Shown: piece by piece, positions 35,801 through 45,210 of the stretch
Layout of the letters: each line of letters begins with the position of its first letter
Numbering within the stretch: the first letter of the stretch is position 1
Assembly: GCA_000727475.1 (NCBI GenBank)
Contig: KL647288.1
Span: 9,081,590 to 9,145,589 of the forward strand
Direction of reading: 5' to 3'
Length of the DNA stretch: 64,000 nt
Origin: Sarcocystis neurona
Taxonomy: Eukaryota; Apicomplexa; Conoidasida; Eucoccidiorida; Sarcocystidae
Position numbers and translations under genes: made by a program
The notes under the pieces: generated by a model
Told to the model about the DNA's origin: nothing
Seen by the model: only the letters and a program-made list of their open reading frames with translations
Databases searched by the model: none

Positions 35801-37605
35801 ATGAGAAGAAATCTGGCTGTTGCTCCTGTGTAAGCGATGCCTGTCTCAACAGGGAGACATCCCTCAGTAGTGGTGGCTGCCGCTGCGGGTCCTGCGAGAC
35901 CAGCAGTTTTTGCCGGGGCAATGTAGTGGATCTAAGTATGCCAGCGTGCAGCGCAGCAACAGCAGCAAGAACGAGACCAGGCGAAAAGAGCCACGTGTCC
36001 CAGAGCGGCAGCGGAGGAGGTGCAGAACAGGGAGAGAGTAAGGCGGCTGCGTTGTCTAGCTCCATGAATAAAGCAGCAGGCGAGGCCGCTGCAACGAGAG
36101 AAGCACAAGAAGGAGAAGCAACAGGTAGGAGTCCGGATGCGGATTCAGCTACGACTGGCGAGGCAGCGCGCACGTCCTGCTGCGTTGTAAGTGAAAATCA
36201 AGCAGAGAAGTCGAAAAAGGGTGTGCGTGAGAAGAGCAACAACACCAGCAGCAGGACGCACAGCAGCAGCAACAACAGCAGCAACAGAAGCAGAAACGAC
36301 AATAACGGCAGCAGCGACAGGGCAGAACCTGTGGGTATCAGCATGGCCCAAGCCAACACTTCCTCGTCTTCCTCGATGTCTTCTTCATCCGCTTCGTATT
36401 CCTCTTCTTCTGTCGTCGCGCCTGCTTCTGCAAGCACTGCGTCTGAGGCTGCCGCGCCTGGGCGCTGCTGGGTGTGTCGCGTTGCCAGCTGTCCGTACAC
36501 CCCAAAAGTAGATTTGTTGGATCCTGGTGCCGTACTCACAACGCTGTACCTGCCTTACCGGCAGTTTCTTTCTCCTTTCCTGCTGCAATTTATGGAAGAG
36601 CAGGAAAGTCGGTGGATGCCTCTCTCTGCTGCTGCTTTCTTCCGTTTCCAGCGCCTGCAGCAGCAGCGCAGCAGGCGCAAAACCTTCTTGAACAGCAGCA
36701 GCCACGCCGCCGACGCTGCAGCAGCCGCCGCGGTCAAGAGAGGCACGACAGCAGCTGCAGAGGTGGCGGCAGCTGCTGCCGGTGGTAGAGATAGCGGTGG
36801 TGTTAGTAGTAGCCACAAAAGCGGCAGCGCTTCAGGCCGAAGGAAAGCCGCAGCACCTATTACAGGTGCTGCTGCAACAGCAGTAGGCGGTCGCGGCGGT
36901 TCTAACATGCTTCCGGAAGCGTCAGGTGCTGCTGCAACGGCCGAGAAAGGAGGCGCAGCAGCGGCTAAAGCGACAGGACCAGGAGCAGCAGCAGGACGAG
37001 GAGGAGGAGCAGGAGAAGGCAAGTCAACAGCAGGAGCAGGGACGGGGTCTCAGAAGGACGCAGCAGGCAGGAGCGTCAAGCCGGAAGTTGTCGAGAGTGA
37101 AGAAGAAATGGAGCTGGTCAAAGTAGGAAATGTATGGTTTCACGCTCCTGCGGCGTGGGTAGCAGGCGTTGAAGAAGGTTCAGAAGCGGAAGACGAAGAC
37201 AGAGAAAAAGAGAAGAAAGACGAACAAACAGGGATAGCACGACGCGGTGCTGCAGCGGCTAATAGAAAAACAGGTGCAACAAACGCAGCAACGGGCGAGG
37301 CAGGAGGAGTCTGGACAGGGGCTGCAGCAGCAGGCGCAGGGACGGCGACAACTACGGCGGAGGGGTGGGGAAGAAGGAAGAGAACAGCAGAGGAAATTAC
37401 GCAGAAACTCGGCATGAGTGCTCTCGATATTTTGTTAGGAGTAGGCGCGAAAATGCAAGTGTTCGGCCATCACTCTGGAGTGAGACAAGCCGTTGTCAGG
37501 TGGAGGCAGTGCTCTGCTAAGGCCCAGGGATTCAACGAGGATGAAGTGAGGGAGCTCGCCTGCAAGTTTTGGTTGCAAGACTACGGAGGGCTTCTGGAGA
37601 TCTAG
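26845..37605 (+). CDS. Giant Ash2-type SPRY protein (COMPASS/MLL complex)
   Basis: One open frame of 3,586 codons ending in TAG. Ash2/Bre2 proteins are nuclear core subunits of histone H3K4 methyltransferase complexes and use a SPRY domain to bind RbBP5. The SPRY core is in islands: VLLSNDGKKAF to CYYFEVTVDSL (about 1640-1694), VRVGWTTRRQPP with SVGLRIYW (1804-1836), GEAVWGGGEITYGR plus GDVIGCCICL (1957-1985), and SFVQYSINGEPQGRC to YFPAVSLINGACCSVNFGP (2129-2185). These match the ASH2L order HGVRKGAWYFEITVDE, ARLGWS, YGQGDVLGFYINL and YFPAISL...VSINFGPCF. Between and around them lie Ser, Ala, Gln, Arg and Glu runs. Other conserved-looking blocks of unknown role: about 946-985, 1432-1492 (LLVGDWRLLRKFEM), 3207-3260 (CWVCRVASCPYTPK), 3429-3445 and the last 65 residues. 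ATG 26845 is only the first Met of the frame; the true start and possible introns within 26.8-28.8 kb are open. SPRY assignment is firm, Ash2 membership likely. Confidence 0.75.
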   Translation: MGAGDAREASAGRGEIFQEAAAETETTATGTAAVAVPARSPTAAAGLPGAAGGLRAAAGGLRAAGEERFGKTAAVSEAGVLSSEAAAAATLPHAEAPASENMQTAAAAVGTPDDAEAADAGQRSRLCAARKESVLDTNFLFPQGVAEPIQPSAAASAARVAPSCLVAAAAAPVTHPPSAAAVFSAFPAAASPSSLLATSHAAATSPAATSPAAALPAAASPAVSGTSLRSAASGPPLAAPRSAAAVAASPTSPARALSHSSSSAFSSSSSVSSSSVSAAVTSQTLPPPAAAALPLSRTAATTAATAPPPAPAAAACRALSSPPAAAVAVPAPVATAVSCPSGLLGHPTPRRVSSPARTLEQLIALPPVPPLRVDLLPPGFHPLQLACPPLPRAASRPAAPRPAAPRLPSPATSSADYCPSRAAAAVRAAAASTQDLAPSGPTVAAAASAALEAAQLFFSPPHPSKQRHAPAVDPHAGAAAAAAPHADPAAASRADAAAAAAQHADTAGSRAAAAGSPFVEKPLGEERDQQRPWTSIFSTSAALSLAAASSSSSADSRAGAAAASTPVAAASRHAAAAFRGETAAALSARRSPDVAATSFQPVAANPSPPSHPLPFSPPRSPASSPVPAAVASASRLAARRHAAAAAAPAITEPATVLVRSRLHEHQQQQTHGEERRTWQKQGYPQKVVDLRELQQQQRITFWKNSFDAAGLPRLLPHGFPACSRLDRTAAISTDVPLISGSDGSSSSNSSSRSGSSASNSSSPRNSSSSSSARAGAWSRKEDPTCATPRGDSSGGLTNTVESAAHQQQQPREEQQQQQHQQKQQHNVQPQEQQHQRQQGQQQQRGIEATPRLAGGRLLPQAAAATTPAAATTAAAEVPPTTAGAPAAVAETPGAAAGATAAGFVKDGAAVAGGGRREDRTLLGEGSGLGDMFAAPAAAPRLRITAEEESAAYLATLCAEDQELLCCETLVDFMELQQAQPHGLELLDVFAAAAASAAAPTRLLLPSAVAAAAARRPMTHTGPAHLSDSRSSLPNYCAGGSSGSSRNVYNNRSRNSSSNTSNDNNCSNNTSSSNTSSSSNGINSRSSNSSSSSNGTSSRSSNTSSSNTSSSSSSNTASNISSAGSSISSAGSSISNAGSSISNAGSSSNTGSNSGVAYEEVECGGERQQLQKVGGSFAACSSDAGHLEFHEEQQQSPLRDAPLQQEVLQQQQQRPEQARQEQPSQQQKQQSRHQQQQQGQKWQQQPQQLQGEVEQQEPEEAKRRQQQCPGSLLEQLRTDARARSRTAPSALLKQQVQRVEADQRLLPPVPLLLQQLHRCLELRYNPRRFRKKKPEQSQQQTQQTQQQQEKDVKHTGQQAFTWPSAAGSSGTSYPASSPASLSSSASAAPAGAHVPGAPACAVASDSGAVVPASGSAVAAARNRPLLVGDWRLLRKFEMCSSRVKGGAAGAWRLSAGDDISTSRWKTFKNYSFIRSRLVHIATGELSLDPDRMWKSVHACRLRSAAAAAAHSSNSGRVSRNNSQGSKCSNSSSIRGDGSSHSSKEGSSVWQRSSSTQSMEESLSSFNNSTSSSTGTPGNSSNSRATGVAPDAAACPAAAEAGTGTAPVTSSTSSVPSSLPESSSSFSAASSSVLSLQSAARRVRLSRKYREAAVLLSNDGKKAFLGSSSGCGSVLATHACMRGCYYFEVTVDSLCGAPGKDGSNRGRQAGRRKRRKRSSGSSSASEGHCRHRPHSGGSRSSSSDASLGPDEPQESNEQLIDRGTQQQRGASSSSSDSGEGQNSRARKRRRRRQQQRRRKKEERGGRGEVRVGWTTRRQPPTCPLGATEQSVGLRIYWCEGGDEEAQLSFSSEEEEEKAGERRREEEDTCPLENERRGGELFSGFSKGGGGGGTRRSSRRTETTVAAGAAAGAAAEAAAESRGRGKRGEVPHEEQSDGRARVRSRASGRSGASADRYMLKGEAVWGGGEITYGRKAREGDVIGCCICLLPSPSATAAAGGERGGAAAAAEAGGTAARPRASEPHRGGEAGAAPAEEEAGCAAAENSGGLKSSSLCTGDTAGSAGGGEEEEVYAFRTLEDMDSLSQGFFRYRHGWLLQRLDAAAADGADAGSAARVASPAAAVSTSPRMRWSVGSFVQYSINGEPQGRCFFNGDLSYLLQDEEYFPAVSLINGACCSVNFGPSFLYPAPLTGASAAPGSTAAPAAARRAAARGGAGGGGEGTAAAVTPFLPCCLLPVPQQPPLTIDLYPHLLLRSTLVVDKAARLLRVKTVADLFEEMRLQQDATSPPTKKKKKLADAVQQQLKDEQQKPRHALQNGQHPKTKKQQQPTTQRDDQGRKKKKQQQQKKQTRQEQAEQPSRHDTKQPLPQDPQQPRDAKLQQQCQEGGRQWQQLLEEGQKEKQNCSQRASSGISLFAGKQTAAGASEEAAAAAGGEETGAQQAATAAEAAAIHKEAATRNEAAAVAATEEESTTAWQQPATMPEKHACTLPVWTQANGSTAAAIGGSTRGAAVCGVVGEQARAAVAAAAAAEDEEDAELERRMRQVVQDLSVPSRQLLQLRTAWRRNRSMRQLLESVSKYATLQHLHCCALLVLHAHRLTCPETRRQQQTQAREAAAATAAAARGCEVHAFCGSQGSCSSGSISGSSGRSNGSEGCRSCRDDRNRSKSSDSILWCDSGNSSSYSSSSKASSQHACRSCVCAAGSSVSSSASADSVRKKEDSNSVDSEETQSENAGDRGSVNSSRRGETEGRRTTSESGSSGGNSSSSSSGKIRHDSNSNKDTAADDREKNCSNSGGESQNNKPSSNSNPSSSSPGNQSGSSTERSPGKQRNSSNSKQDSSSNSNQDSGSNSNQNSNGNSNQDSSRTSNQNSRNTNEHSSNSDSSTQSCSGDRKKSNRSAKEDSNALRSSTATNTRASPRRRRERRLEARMWRRFRFAGDCSSSSDSYSSSDSYSSNDGYSSSDGCSSVYSFSSDYSDVSRSSGEESLQEKLDEKKSGCCSCVSDACLNRETSLSSGGCRCGSCETSSFCRGNVVDLSMPACSAATAARTRPGEKSHVSQSGSGGGAEQGESKAAALSSSMNKAAGEAAATREAQEGEATGRSPDADSATTGEAARTSCCVVSENQAEKSKKGVREKSNNTSSRTHSSSNNSSNRSRNDNNGSSDRAEPVGISMAQANTSSSSSMSSSSASYSSSSVVAPASASTASEAAAPGRCWVCRVASCPYTPKVDLLDPGAVLTTLYLPYRQFLSPFLLQFMEEQESRWMPLSAAAFFRFQRLQQQRSRRKTFLNSSSHAADAAAAAAVKRGTTAAAEVAAAAAGGRDSGGVSSSHKSGSASGRRKAAAPITGAAATAVGGRGGSNMLPEASGAAATAEKGGAAAAKATGPGAAAGRGGGAGEGKSTAGAGTGSQKDAAGRSVKPEVVESEEEMELVKVGNVWFHAPAAWVAGVEEGSEAEDEDREKEKKDEQTGIARRGAAAANRKTGATNAATGEAGGVWTGAAAAGAGTATTTAEGWGRRKRTAEEITQKLGMSALDILLGVGAKMQVFGHHSGVRQAVVRWRQCSAKAQGFNEDEVRELACKFWLQDYGGLLEI

Positions 37606-38464
37606 GAACTAATGCATGCACATACACATAGATCTAGAGAGAGAGCGAAAAACAGGGAGATAGAGACAGGGTATGTGTGTGTGTGTGTGCCTGTGTTCAA
37701 TGCCATGGTGTATATACATATGCGGGGAATTATTCGCATGTTTATAAAAATATACATAGACTCGGTCGTGCGTAGGCCGAAGCCGGGAATGCAACGGAGA
37801 ATACATAGAGCTTGTGTGCGGCAACTTCGACTACAACGTTGGCAGGGTGTAAAAAGTATGTATGTGTATGAGTGGAAGAATTCAGAAGTAAGTGTATATC
37901 CTTATGCATACGTATATGCAGCGATTTATATATATATATATATGTGAACGGCTAGATGTACTTGTGTATACATTTGTCTGTGTGGATATGTGTATACGTA
38001 TACGTGTACAGTACTGAAGCCCAAAGATTTGACGAGAGAGGCTTTTGGCTGTTCGCCCGGAGGTAGAATACAATGAGACTCCTCGTCGCTTCTACATTTT
38101 GTTGAGACTAGGCGCAGCGGCCTTCTTACTCCCTTGTATATGTATATATGCGTGTGTTTGTATAGGTGTGTGAGGGTGCTTTTGTTATATATAGCGTATA
38201 TTTCCATGTGGGGTGTTGCATATGTGATGCCTGCCATGTGCGTGTACGTCAGCATAAATAGCAAATCGATATTGCAGGACGGCGCTGTAGGGGAGGGGGA
38301 TTTAAAGGCGCCGCTGTTGCGCTGCTACTCGGACCGGTTGAAGCCTCTACGTTCCACTTTTCCTTACCTTTAACACATTGTGGTCCCTCCTCTACTTGCC
38401 TCTGTCAATTTCTGATACGTGCGCACGTAGGTGTGCGTAGTGATACTTAGCTATAGATATATAT
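37606..38464. other. Intergenic DNA with TA/TG microsatellites
   Basis: 3' flank of the ASH2-like gene. It holds TATA/TGTA runs (37700-37990, 38140-38220) and no recognised gene. Confidence 0.6.
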
Positions 38465-39166
38465 NNNNNNNNNNNNNNNNNNNNNNNNNNNNNNNNNNNN
38501 NNNNNNNNNNNNNNNNNNNNNNNNNNNNNNNNNNNNNNNNNNNNNNNNNNNNNNNNNNNNNNNNNNNNNNNNNNNNNNNNNNNNNNNNNNNNNNNNNNNN
38601 NNNNNNNNNNNNNNNNNNNNNNNNNNNNNNNNNNNNNNNNNNNNNNNNNNNNNNNNNNNNNNNNNNNNNNNNNNNNNNNNNNNNNNNNNNNNNNNNNNNN
38701 NNNNNNNNNNNNNNNNNNNNNNNNNNNNNNNNNNNNNNNNNNNNNNNNNNNNNNNNNNNNNNNNNNNNNNNNNNNNNNNNNNNNNNNNNNNNNNNNNNNN
38801 NNNNNNNNNNNNNNNNNNNNNNNNNNNNNNNNNNNNNNNNNNNNNNNNNNNNNNNNNNNNNNNNNNNNNNNNNNNNNNNNNNNNNNNNNNNNNNNNNNNN
38901 NNNNNNNNNNNNNNNNNNNNNNNNNNNNNNNNNNNNNNNNNNNNNNNNNNNNNNNNNNNNNNNNNNNNNNNNNNNNNNNNNNNNNNNNNNNNNNNNNNNN
39001 NNNNNNNNNNNNNNNNNNNNNNNNNNNNNNNNNNNNNNNNNNNNNNNNNNNNNNNNNNNNNNNNNNNNNNNNNNNNNNNNNNNNNNNNNNNNNNNNNNNN
39101 NNNNNNNNNNNNNNNNNNNNNNNNNNNNNNNNNNNNNNNNNNNNNNNNNNNNNNNNNNNNNNNNNN
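38465..39166. other. Assembly gap (702 N)
   Basis: A run of N between TATA repeats on both sides, so the missing sequence is probably a longer TA microsatellite. Frames drawn across it have no meaning. Confidence 0.95.
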
Positions 39167-39888
39167 ATATATATATATATACGTATCTGTGTGTGCACAC
39201 GGATGAGTGTGTACATCTGTTGGCGCTCACGCAGCTGCATTGGGGTGGTGTGCTCGTAGACATGCTCGTGGGTGTACGCCGAGGGTCTTTGAAAGATACC
39301 CGTAGACGTCGCAGATGTGTGTCCTTAGGCGTGTGCTTGGTAAACTTCTCGGGAAGGCAGTTCTCTGCCTTGGTGCCACGTACCACTTGGGGCTACGTTG
39401 TCAGGAGAAGCTCACATTGTGCGCCACAAATGCCAACTTCAATTAGTGCATCTTCAACAGCATTCCACACAGCATATGTCTATTCTGAGACATTTCATAC
39501 CATTATATAGTTAGGCGGACACGTACGCGTGCGTATGTATTTGCGACTACATATATATATATATATGTGTATGTACGTGTGTACTTATGCTTCGAATTTT
39601 CCTAAACGACCTACGTGTAAATTAAGGAGCAGCCACGCTACATTCCCGTCAGTTGTAGGTGACAGCGTTTCAAGCGGGAAAACTGCAGCCGCACACACGA
39701 ACTTCGCCTCTGTGCGCTGCGTCCTCTGTTGGTGTTTTCATGTTTGGAAGGCATTCACCTCTTCAGTCAGTGCGCTGATGACGTGCCTGCGCGACGCTGT
39801 CATATTTTCTATACGGTGCATGAAAGACACCACGGCAAAAATGGTGAGCAGCAGCGGACGTTTTCGCCAGCTGTTGCAGATGCACTGC

Positions 39889-40892
39889 TTACGACGTCGC
39901 GCATATGTGTGCGTCCCATTTGTATACCTTCGCGTGCAACGTTCTGTGTAGATACACTTCCGCCTCGTGCAGGTTTAGGTTTCTGGCGAGTCTGCTAAAT
40001 GTAGGTGCGTGAAATGGCACTAACACGTGGACGTCGAAATCCGCGAACGCGGGTTTGCAGATGTCACCGTCGCTTATACAGCGGGCTTTGATGAATTTAG
40101 TCGTGGCAGCTCGCAAGTAACTCTACCAGTTTGTTGCCCCAAGTGAGTCCAGAGCGTTGGACGCAGACCCACCTATCTGTGCGTTCAATTTTAACGTGCA
40201 GCGCGGGGACACTGCGACGTTTGCGTAGTCGTTGGAGGTGGTAAACGCACTTTTTCGTCATTGTCCAGTGGAGTGCGAGTAGCCTAGGGCAGGCGAACAC
40301 ATTGCCCGATGAGCGGCATGGACTTGCCGGCGTGATGCTGGCCCAGCGGCAGGGGTCCTCATAGTTTTCGTATTCGATGACGAAGGCGTTGAGTTTGTCG
40401 CTGCTGCCATAAACTCTGCTCACCCCCGGGCACAAATGCAGGGCCACCCTACGTTGTACGTCCGGCCGATGGCAGCGGTTAATTTTTTTTGCGAGCGTCC
40501 ACTGACCGAAGCAGCGCTTTAGTGTCGACACTTCAGGTCGAGAGGCTTAGACTTTCTACTCTTCCGCCAATGAAGAGCCACCACTTGTACCTGGGTACAT
40601 TGCTCTCAAACAAATTCGCTTCACAAGTGCTGAGTCAAATCGGCACCACAGGACGATAATGGCGTAGTGGGCGTCTGATAGCATACCTTAGCGCTGGCAA
40701 CATGAAGACTGAGCTCAAGACCCGTTTTCGTTTCCGCAACCATGAGACTGGGAGGCGGCTCACTCGGTACTGATCCCTGCTAACTCTCGCGTGTACAAAA
40801 ACGTCAGGTGTCAGTAGTCCATCTGCGAGAACAATGCGTATGACACCTCTTCTAAAAGTAAGCTCTCCTGTAAAAGTGTGATGTCTGTTCAA
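39889..40892 (-). pseudogene. Possible decayed coding remnants, minus strand
   Basis: Three neighbouring minus-strand frames: 40892-40635 (VIRIVLADGLLTPDVFVHA), 40531-40097 (NAFVIEYENYEDPC, SITPASPC) and 40116-39889 (ADFDVHVLVPFHAP). The second and third overlap by 20 bases in different frames, as expected if a single-base frameshift split one reading frame. Composition is mixed and not repeat-derived. No family was recognised, and chance open frames in DNA of about 50% GC are an alternative. Confidence 0.2.
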
Positions 40893-43237
40893 CAGGTAGC
40901 CTTTTCGGCCGACATGTGCCCCAATCCAGCTCGGTACTAAAGCGTTCTGACGTGCCGTGACAGCCTCTCTATAACGAGAACAACCGCTCGTTCACTGTGA
41001 TCCATCATCCGCTTTCTCAGTGCTGCACCCACGACAAAATGGAGCTTCCACTCTTTTGCAATGCAGGAGCACTCTGGCCGCAGTTCATTCGGTGCACTAC
41101 TGCTTTATGTGAGGCAGCTTAATAGCACGTTGTTACGTGTTGAAAATCTAGTCAAAAGTAGAGGTAGCGCAGCCCCTTCAGCACAAGTCAGCCCGAGGGA
41201 TCGCCAGCTGTGGGTGCTCTCTTGTGTAAGTCCAGGACTTTCAGCAACCTCATGCGAGAGAGGAAACTGCAGCGTTTTGAGATGTAGTGTGCACTACACA
41301 CAAGCCACATGGGGAGGTGAACGACCAGCTCTACTGGTAGAAGTCGGTGCGCGTAAAGAACTCGAGGACCCACGTCACAGTTGTGTGAATACCTTTTAGG
41401 AGCAAGTGACGGTCAAGACGCCAGCACAGCACTGTCGAACACAGGGGCACGGAGGGCAGACGTGCACTGAAATCTGCTTTTGCACTGCCAGCTCTAGTTA
41501 GTCGGGGACATAGATTGCACGCTGCAGGACAAAGAGGATGAGAATGTCGACCGTTTCGTCCGAGACAGATGCAAGTTCCTTACCTGTACGTCAACCGGTT
41601 GACACCGCTTTATTCTGCTGACGCGCATACTGCAAAGGAAAAGCCCAAAAGACATTGCGAAGCAACGGAGTGAGGTAGGAAAACCGTTAAGCAGAGGACA
41701 GTAGGTGTCTCCTCGCCGGCGGCCCTGGAGGTCGACAGCAGCTGCTGAGTGTACATCTCATGGAGTCGTGCCTCCTCAACATACATTATCATTCAGTGTG
41801 TCGCGCCGACCCCTCTACCTCCTACCAAAGTTCTCGCACAGTGCAGCAAAAACGTAGTTCCATGTGATTTTTTCTTCCAGCTATCGTGCACGCGAACGCA
41901 TTGTCTAGCAACACGTGCGTACGCGTAGCCCTACTGTCGCGGCTGCTGCTAGCAGTCGGCTCCAATAAGATGGCCTTCCGCAGATGAGTGAAGAACTACG
42001 GTGCACACTTTCTCGACACGCCCTCAAGGACATCGCTGTAGTGCATTGTGAAACTTCAACGTCTTGACACCAGCTGCAAAGGATGGCGAAAGTTGCGGCC
42101 AGATTAGAAAGCGCTGAAGCCACGAACTACTTTACGTAGCTCTGTTTACGTGCACTCATCCTGTCGTAGTTCATCTACGGAAGTATTCCCGCTTGCATGC
42201 GGGGTTGATAGCCCCTGTGAAACGTCTTGTTTGCTTACAGCACGAGGTGTCCTGGGCGTGCTCCTTTAGGGAAGTCGCGCTTTATTTTAAAACAGAAAAA
42301 GCGACACACCAGTAGAACAAGCTACGCGTAAAGGTCCCTACTGCACATGTGTGTGTGTACGTCTTGCTCATATAGACGTTTGTACACATGTGTACTGGCT
42401 TATCGAGGCACTCAGGACAGGCAGATCTGGTGTTGTACTCCAGCAGGTGAAGGCTGTGCGCGAGCATGTGTGCATCTACGCAGGGATATATACACATAAA
42501 CTGGTGATAGTTTGATAAGTTGACGCGTGCTTCAGGAGACACAGTTCTGTGTGTGTAAGACGCTGTTGCTCTCGTAGAACAAATATCCCGGATATGCTCT
42601 AAGCCTCTGCATTCCAATAACTCTACGTAGTGTTGCGAAGATGCTTCCCCTGTCTTTCTGCAATGGTGCGCCATCTACCACTGCTACCGGTTGCCTCTGC
42701 TGATGTACTTCTCTGGCTATCTTCACTCTTGTTGTCGCGTCTTCCTGCGCGTCAGCTGACATCTTTCGTACGCGTCCTATAGAAGTGTTTTTGTGTCTTG
42801 AATCCTCATCTCTGCGGAGGCAAGGACGCAACTCAAACATCGTTCATCCACAGATCGCAGGCTGGTGGCCCAGATATCAGCTTAGTGTCAAGAAAATTCC
42901 CTCAACTGGTTTCCCTACGCGTAACCGCCAAGTCAGAGGGAGCTGCTGAGCGAGGTACTCTTCACGAAATATAGCCTGTAGGCGAAAAGTTGTCTCCTGT
43001 TGGAAGCGACACAGCATTTTACTCGTGCGCCCTTTCTGCACGACCAACTGTCTGTGCACAAGTGTATACTTATGCAGAACAACGCATACGTCTCTTTGCG
43101 CAGGTCGATTACTAGCTACATATATTACACTCTTTGGGGTTGCAGTTCAGTACCTGACAAAAACGACGCGTATATTCCACAACCTGTATGTCTGCATCCC
43201 TTGATTGACATACGCATGCCTATTGTAAAAACTGATC

Positions 43238-43393
43238 GTGGATCGAGTGACCTACATTGTGGATCCTCCTCTTACCAAGGATAGCTACGAGATATGTTGT
43301 CCTTCTGTAGTGACCGTGGATCAAGTTACCCACGTTCTGGATTCTCTTCTCCGGAAGGATTGTTACAAAAATATGGTCTTCCGTACCGTAGTA
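43238..43393 (+). repeat. Two 78-bp tandem units that keep a reading frame
   Basis: Units at 43238-43315 and 43316-43393 translate as VDRVTYIVDPPLTKDSYEI... and VDQVTHVLDSLLRKDCYKN... . Both end in a Val-Val motif (PSVVT, RTVVK). The DNA differs at many places while the protein pattern is kept, so the repeat was once coding. The frame runs to a stop at 43435. Upstream the reading continues in another frame (MPIVKT directly before the first unit), one base out of phase. Confidence 0.5.
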
Positions 43394-45095
43394 AAACCAG
43401 CGTCCGTGCCGCGGTCCTCGTGTGAGTTACACTAAATGCTCTTCCTCTGCTCGAAGGTACACAATCTGCTTACACAGTAGCAGATGTAACGCTTTCCTCG
43501 CATACAGTATTGTGAAGGAAGAGTGAACACCTGAAACTCTTCTAGCAGAGCTCTTTGCTAGAAGATCGCGTTACCCCTCCCAGCTGACATTTCAAAGGGC
43601 AAAGAACGTTCGCCTTATGCGTGTAAGTGCGTTCGCGTGGTTCTGTGGCTTATTGACGATATAGATCGGGTGGTAGGCTACATGAGGGTCATCGCTGGGC
43701 CGCACTCTCCATAGTTACCATGACAATAATTGTAGTGCTACACTTCCTGCAGGCGTTACAGGCGCGGTTCTGTCCTATCGCAACCGCGAAAGGTGTTGAC
43801 CGTCCACGCTGCCAAGTGATGCACATGCAGTCGTTTTGCCGGAATACTTTAAAGGGATGTGCTTGCCCCTGGGGAAAAACCGAACCAGCTATTGAGTACA
43901 ACCGTGTATCTACGCGTGTGTACCGATGTATTTGAATACTTCAATAAGGTAAGAGACTTCGTGATCTCTGTTCTTGTACCTAAACTCACAAGCCTTATCT
44001 TGCTATGGATTTCAGGAAGGGTTACAGCGTCGTCACTCAGTCTAAAACACACTGGCGTGTGACGATATGCGCACGTGTAGCTTCGTAGTGTAGTACCGAG
44101 CCTTCACTTCCCATACAACATTGCAGCGGCAAGTAAAATGTAACCATACTATACATTTCCACGTACCGTAGGAGGAAGGGCCCCTATTTAGCCATTTGTG
44201 GAGCTCGCATTGAGACTGAAATGGAAAGGCCATCACAGCAGCGGATTTGTTAAAAAAATGGGAAGACCTGGGGGGGAAGTGCCTTGTTGCTGAAAATTGA
44301 TAGGCGACTTCATTCTACAGTTCTGAGTTCCAGTAGGAGAATCGCACGTACATAGTTCGTAGGTAGGTGCGTTGTAAAACACTGATGTGAGACCACTTGC
44401 ACGGATCTCCTCGTTTTTTACTACATACGTGCTGACCCTGTTACGCACCGGTGTGCGAATGGACGTATATTATCAAGGTTACAACATGTATGTATGTGCA
44501 CAAGAAAGTAGATATATATGTATAGATATATATATATAGAAAGTAGATATATATGTATAGATATATATATATATATATATATAAGTATACGTACGTATCC
44601 TACAACTCGAGCCGCCACATATGAACCATACGCATATACAAACGTACACACACGCTTCTCCCTAGTCCAGCCCCGCGCTCTTCGACAAAGTCGCACTAGC
44701 TTTTTGATAGATCTGCCTGGCAAGGAGAGCCCTTTTTGGTTGCCATTCAAAGTCAGCATAGGTCACGTTAACCCTGTTTTTTCTCATAATGTGTCTCAAC
44801 TGTTCGCTTCCTTCCCTGTACGGGTTCATCAAACACTGAAGACTTCCACGCAAGAAAAGTTCTGCCACTATTGGTTTACAGGAGATCATCGTGTGTCTGT
44901 CTAGTGGAGCGCAGTAAGTCACGCACAAGATTGGTTCACACTCATGCTGGAAGAGACAGAACAACTTCCGTGACGTAGGTCACAAATCGTGAGGTGGCTG
45001 TGTGTCTCTGCAGAGGATAACTGGAAGCACGTCTCGCCCGTAAACTTTTCCCTGTCAGTACTTGTGTCTGATCCAAATTTTCACGGCTTTTTCAG

Positions 45096-45210
45096 GTTCT
45101 CTGCCATTCAAAGAAGGAAAATGTGCACTGTATGCTTACCGTGACACCACCGACCCGCAGCGCCTACTGACGCATTTTGCGACGGAGGAGGACGGGTATT
45201 ACAAGCAGAG
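45096..45210 (+). other. Orphan internal exon, product unknown
   Basis: Bounded by a good acceptor (ggctttttcag) and a canonical donor (AG|GTGAGC). The 115 bases hold 37 complete codons plus two split ones, starting SLPFKEGKCALYAYRD and ending EEDGYYKQ. Composition is protein-like and free of repeats. I do not recognise the family and could not find a phase-compatible partner exon with confidence. It may belong to a gene whose other exons lie at 43-45 kb, or to a decayed copy. It is not in frame with the secreted-protein gene that follows. Confidence 0.45.

Larger units (their letters stand above)
39167..45095. other. Repeat-poor intergenic stretch with coding-like remnants
   Basis: No complete gene is visible. 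Minus-strand open frames at 39889-40116, 40097-40531 and 40635-40892 are protein-like in composition but overlap in different frames, which suggests a decayed gene. A two-unit, 78-bp coding-like repeat lies at 43238-43393. A TATA microsatellite with a duplicated AGAAAGTAGATATATATG unit is at 44505-44585. A minus-strand frame at 44662-44964 is open for 100 codons without a recognisable family. Confidence 0.45.
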
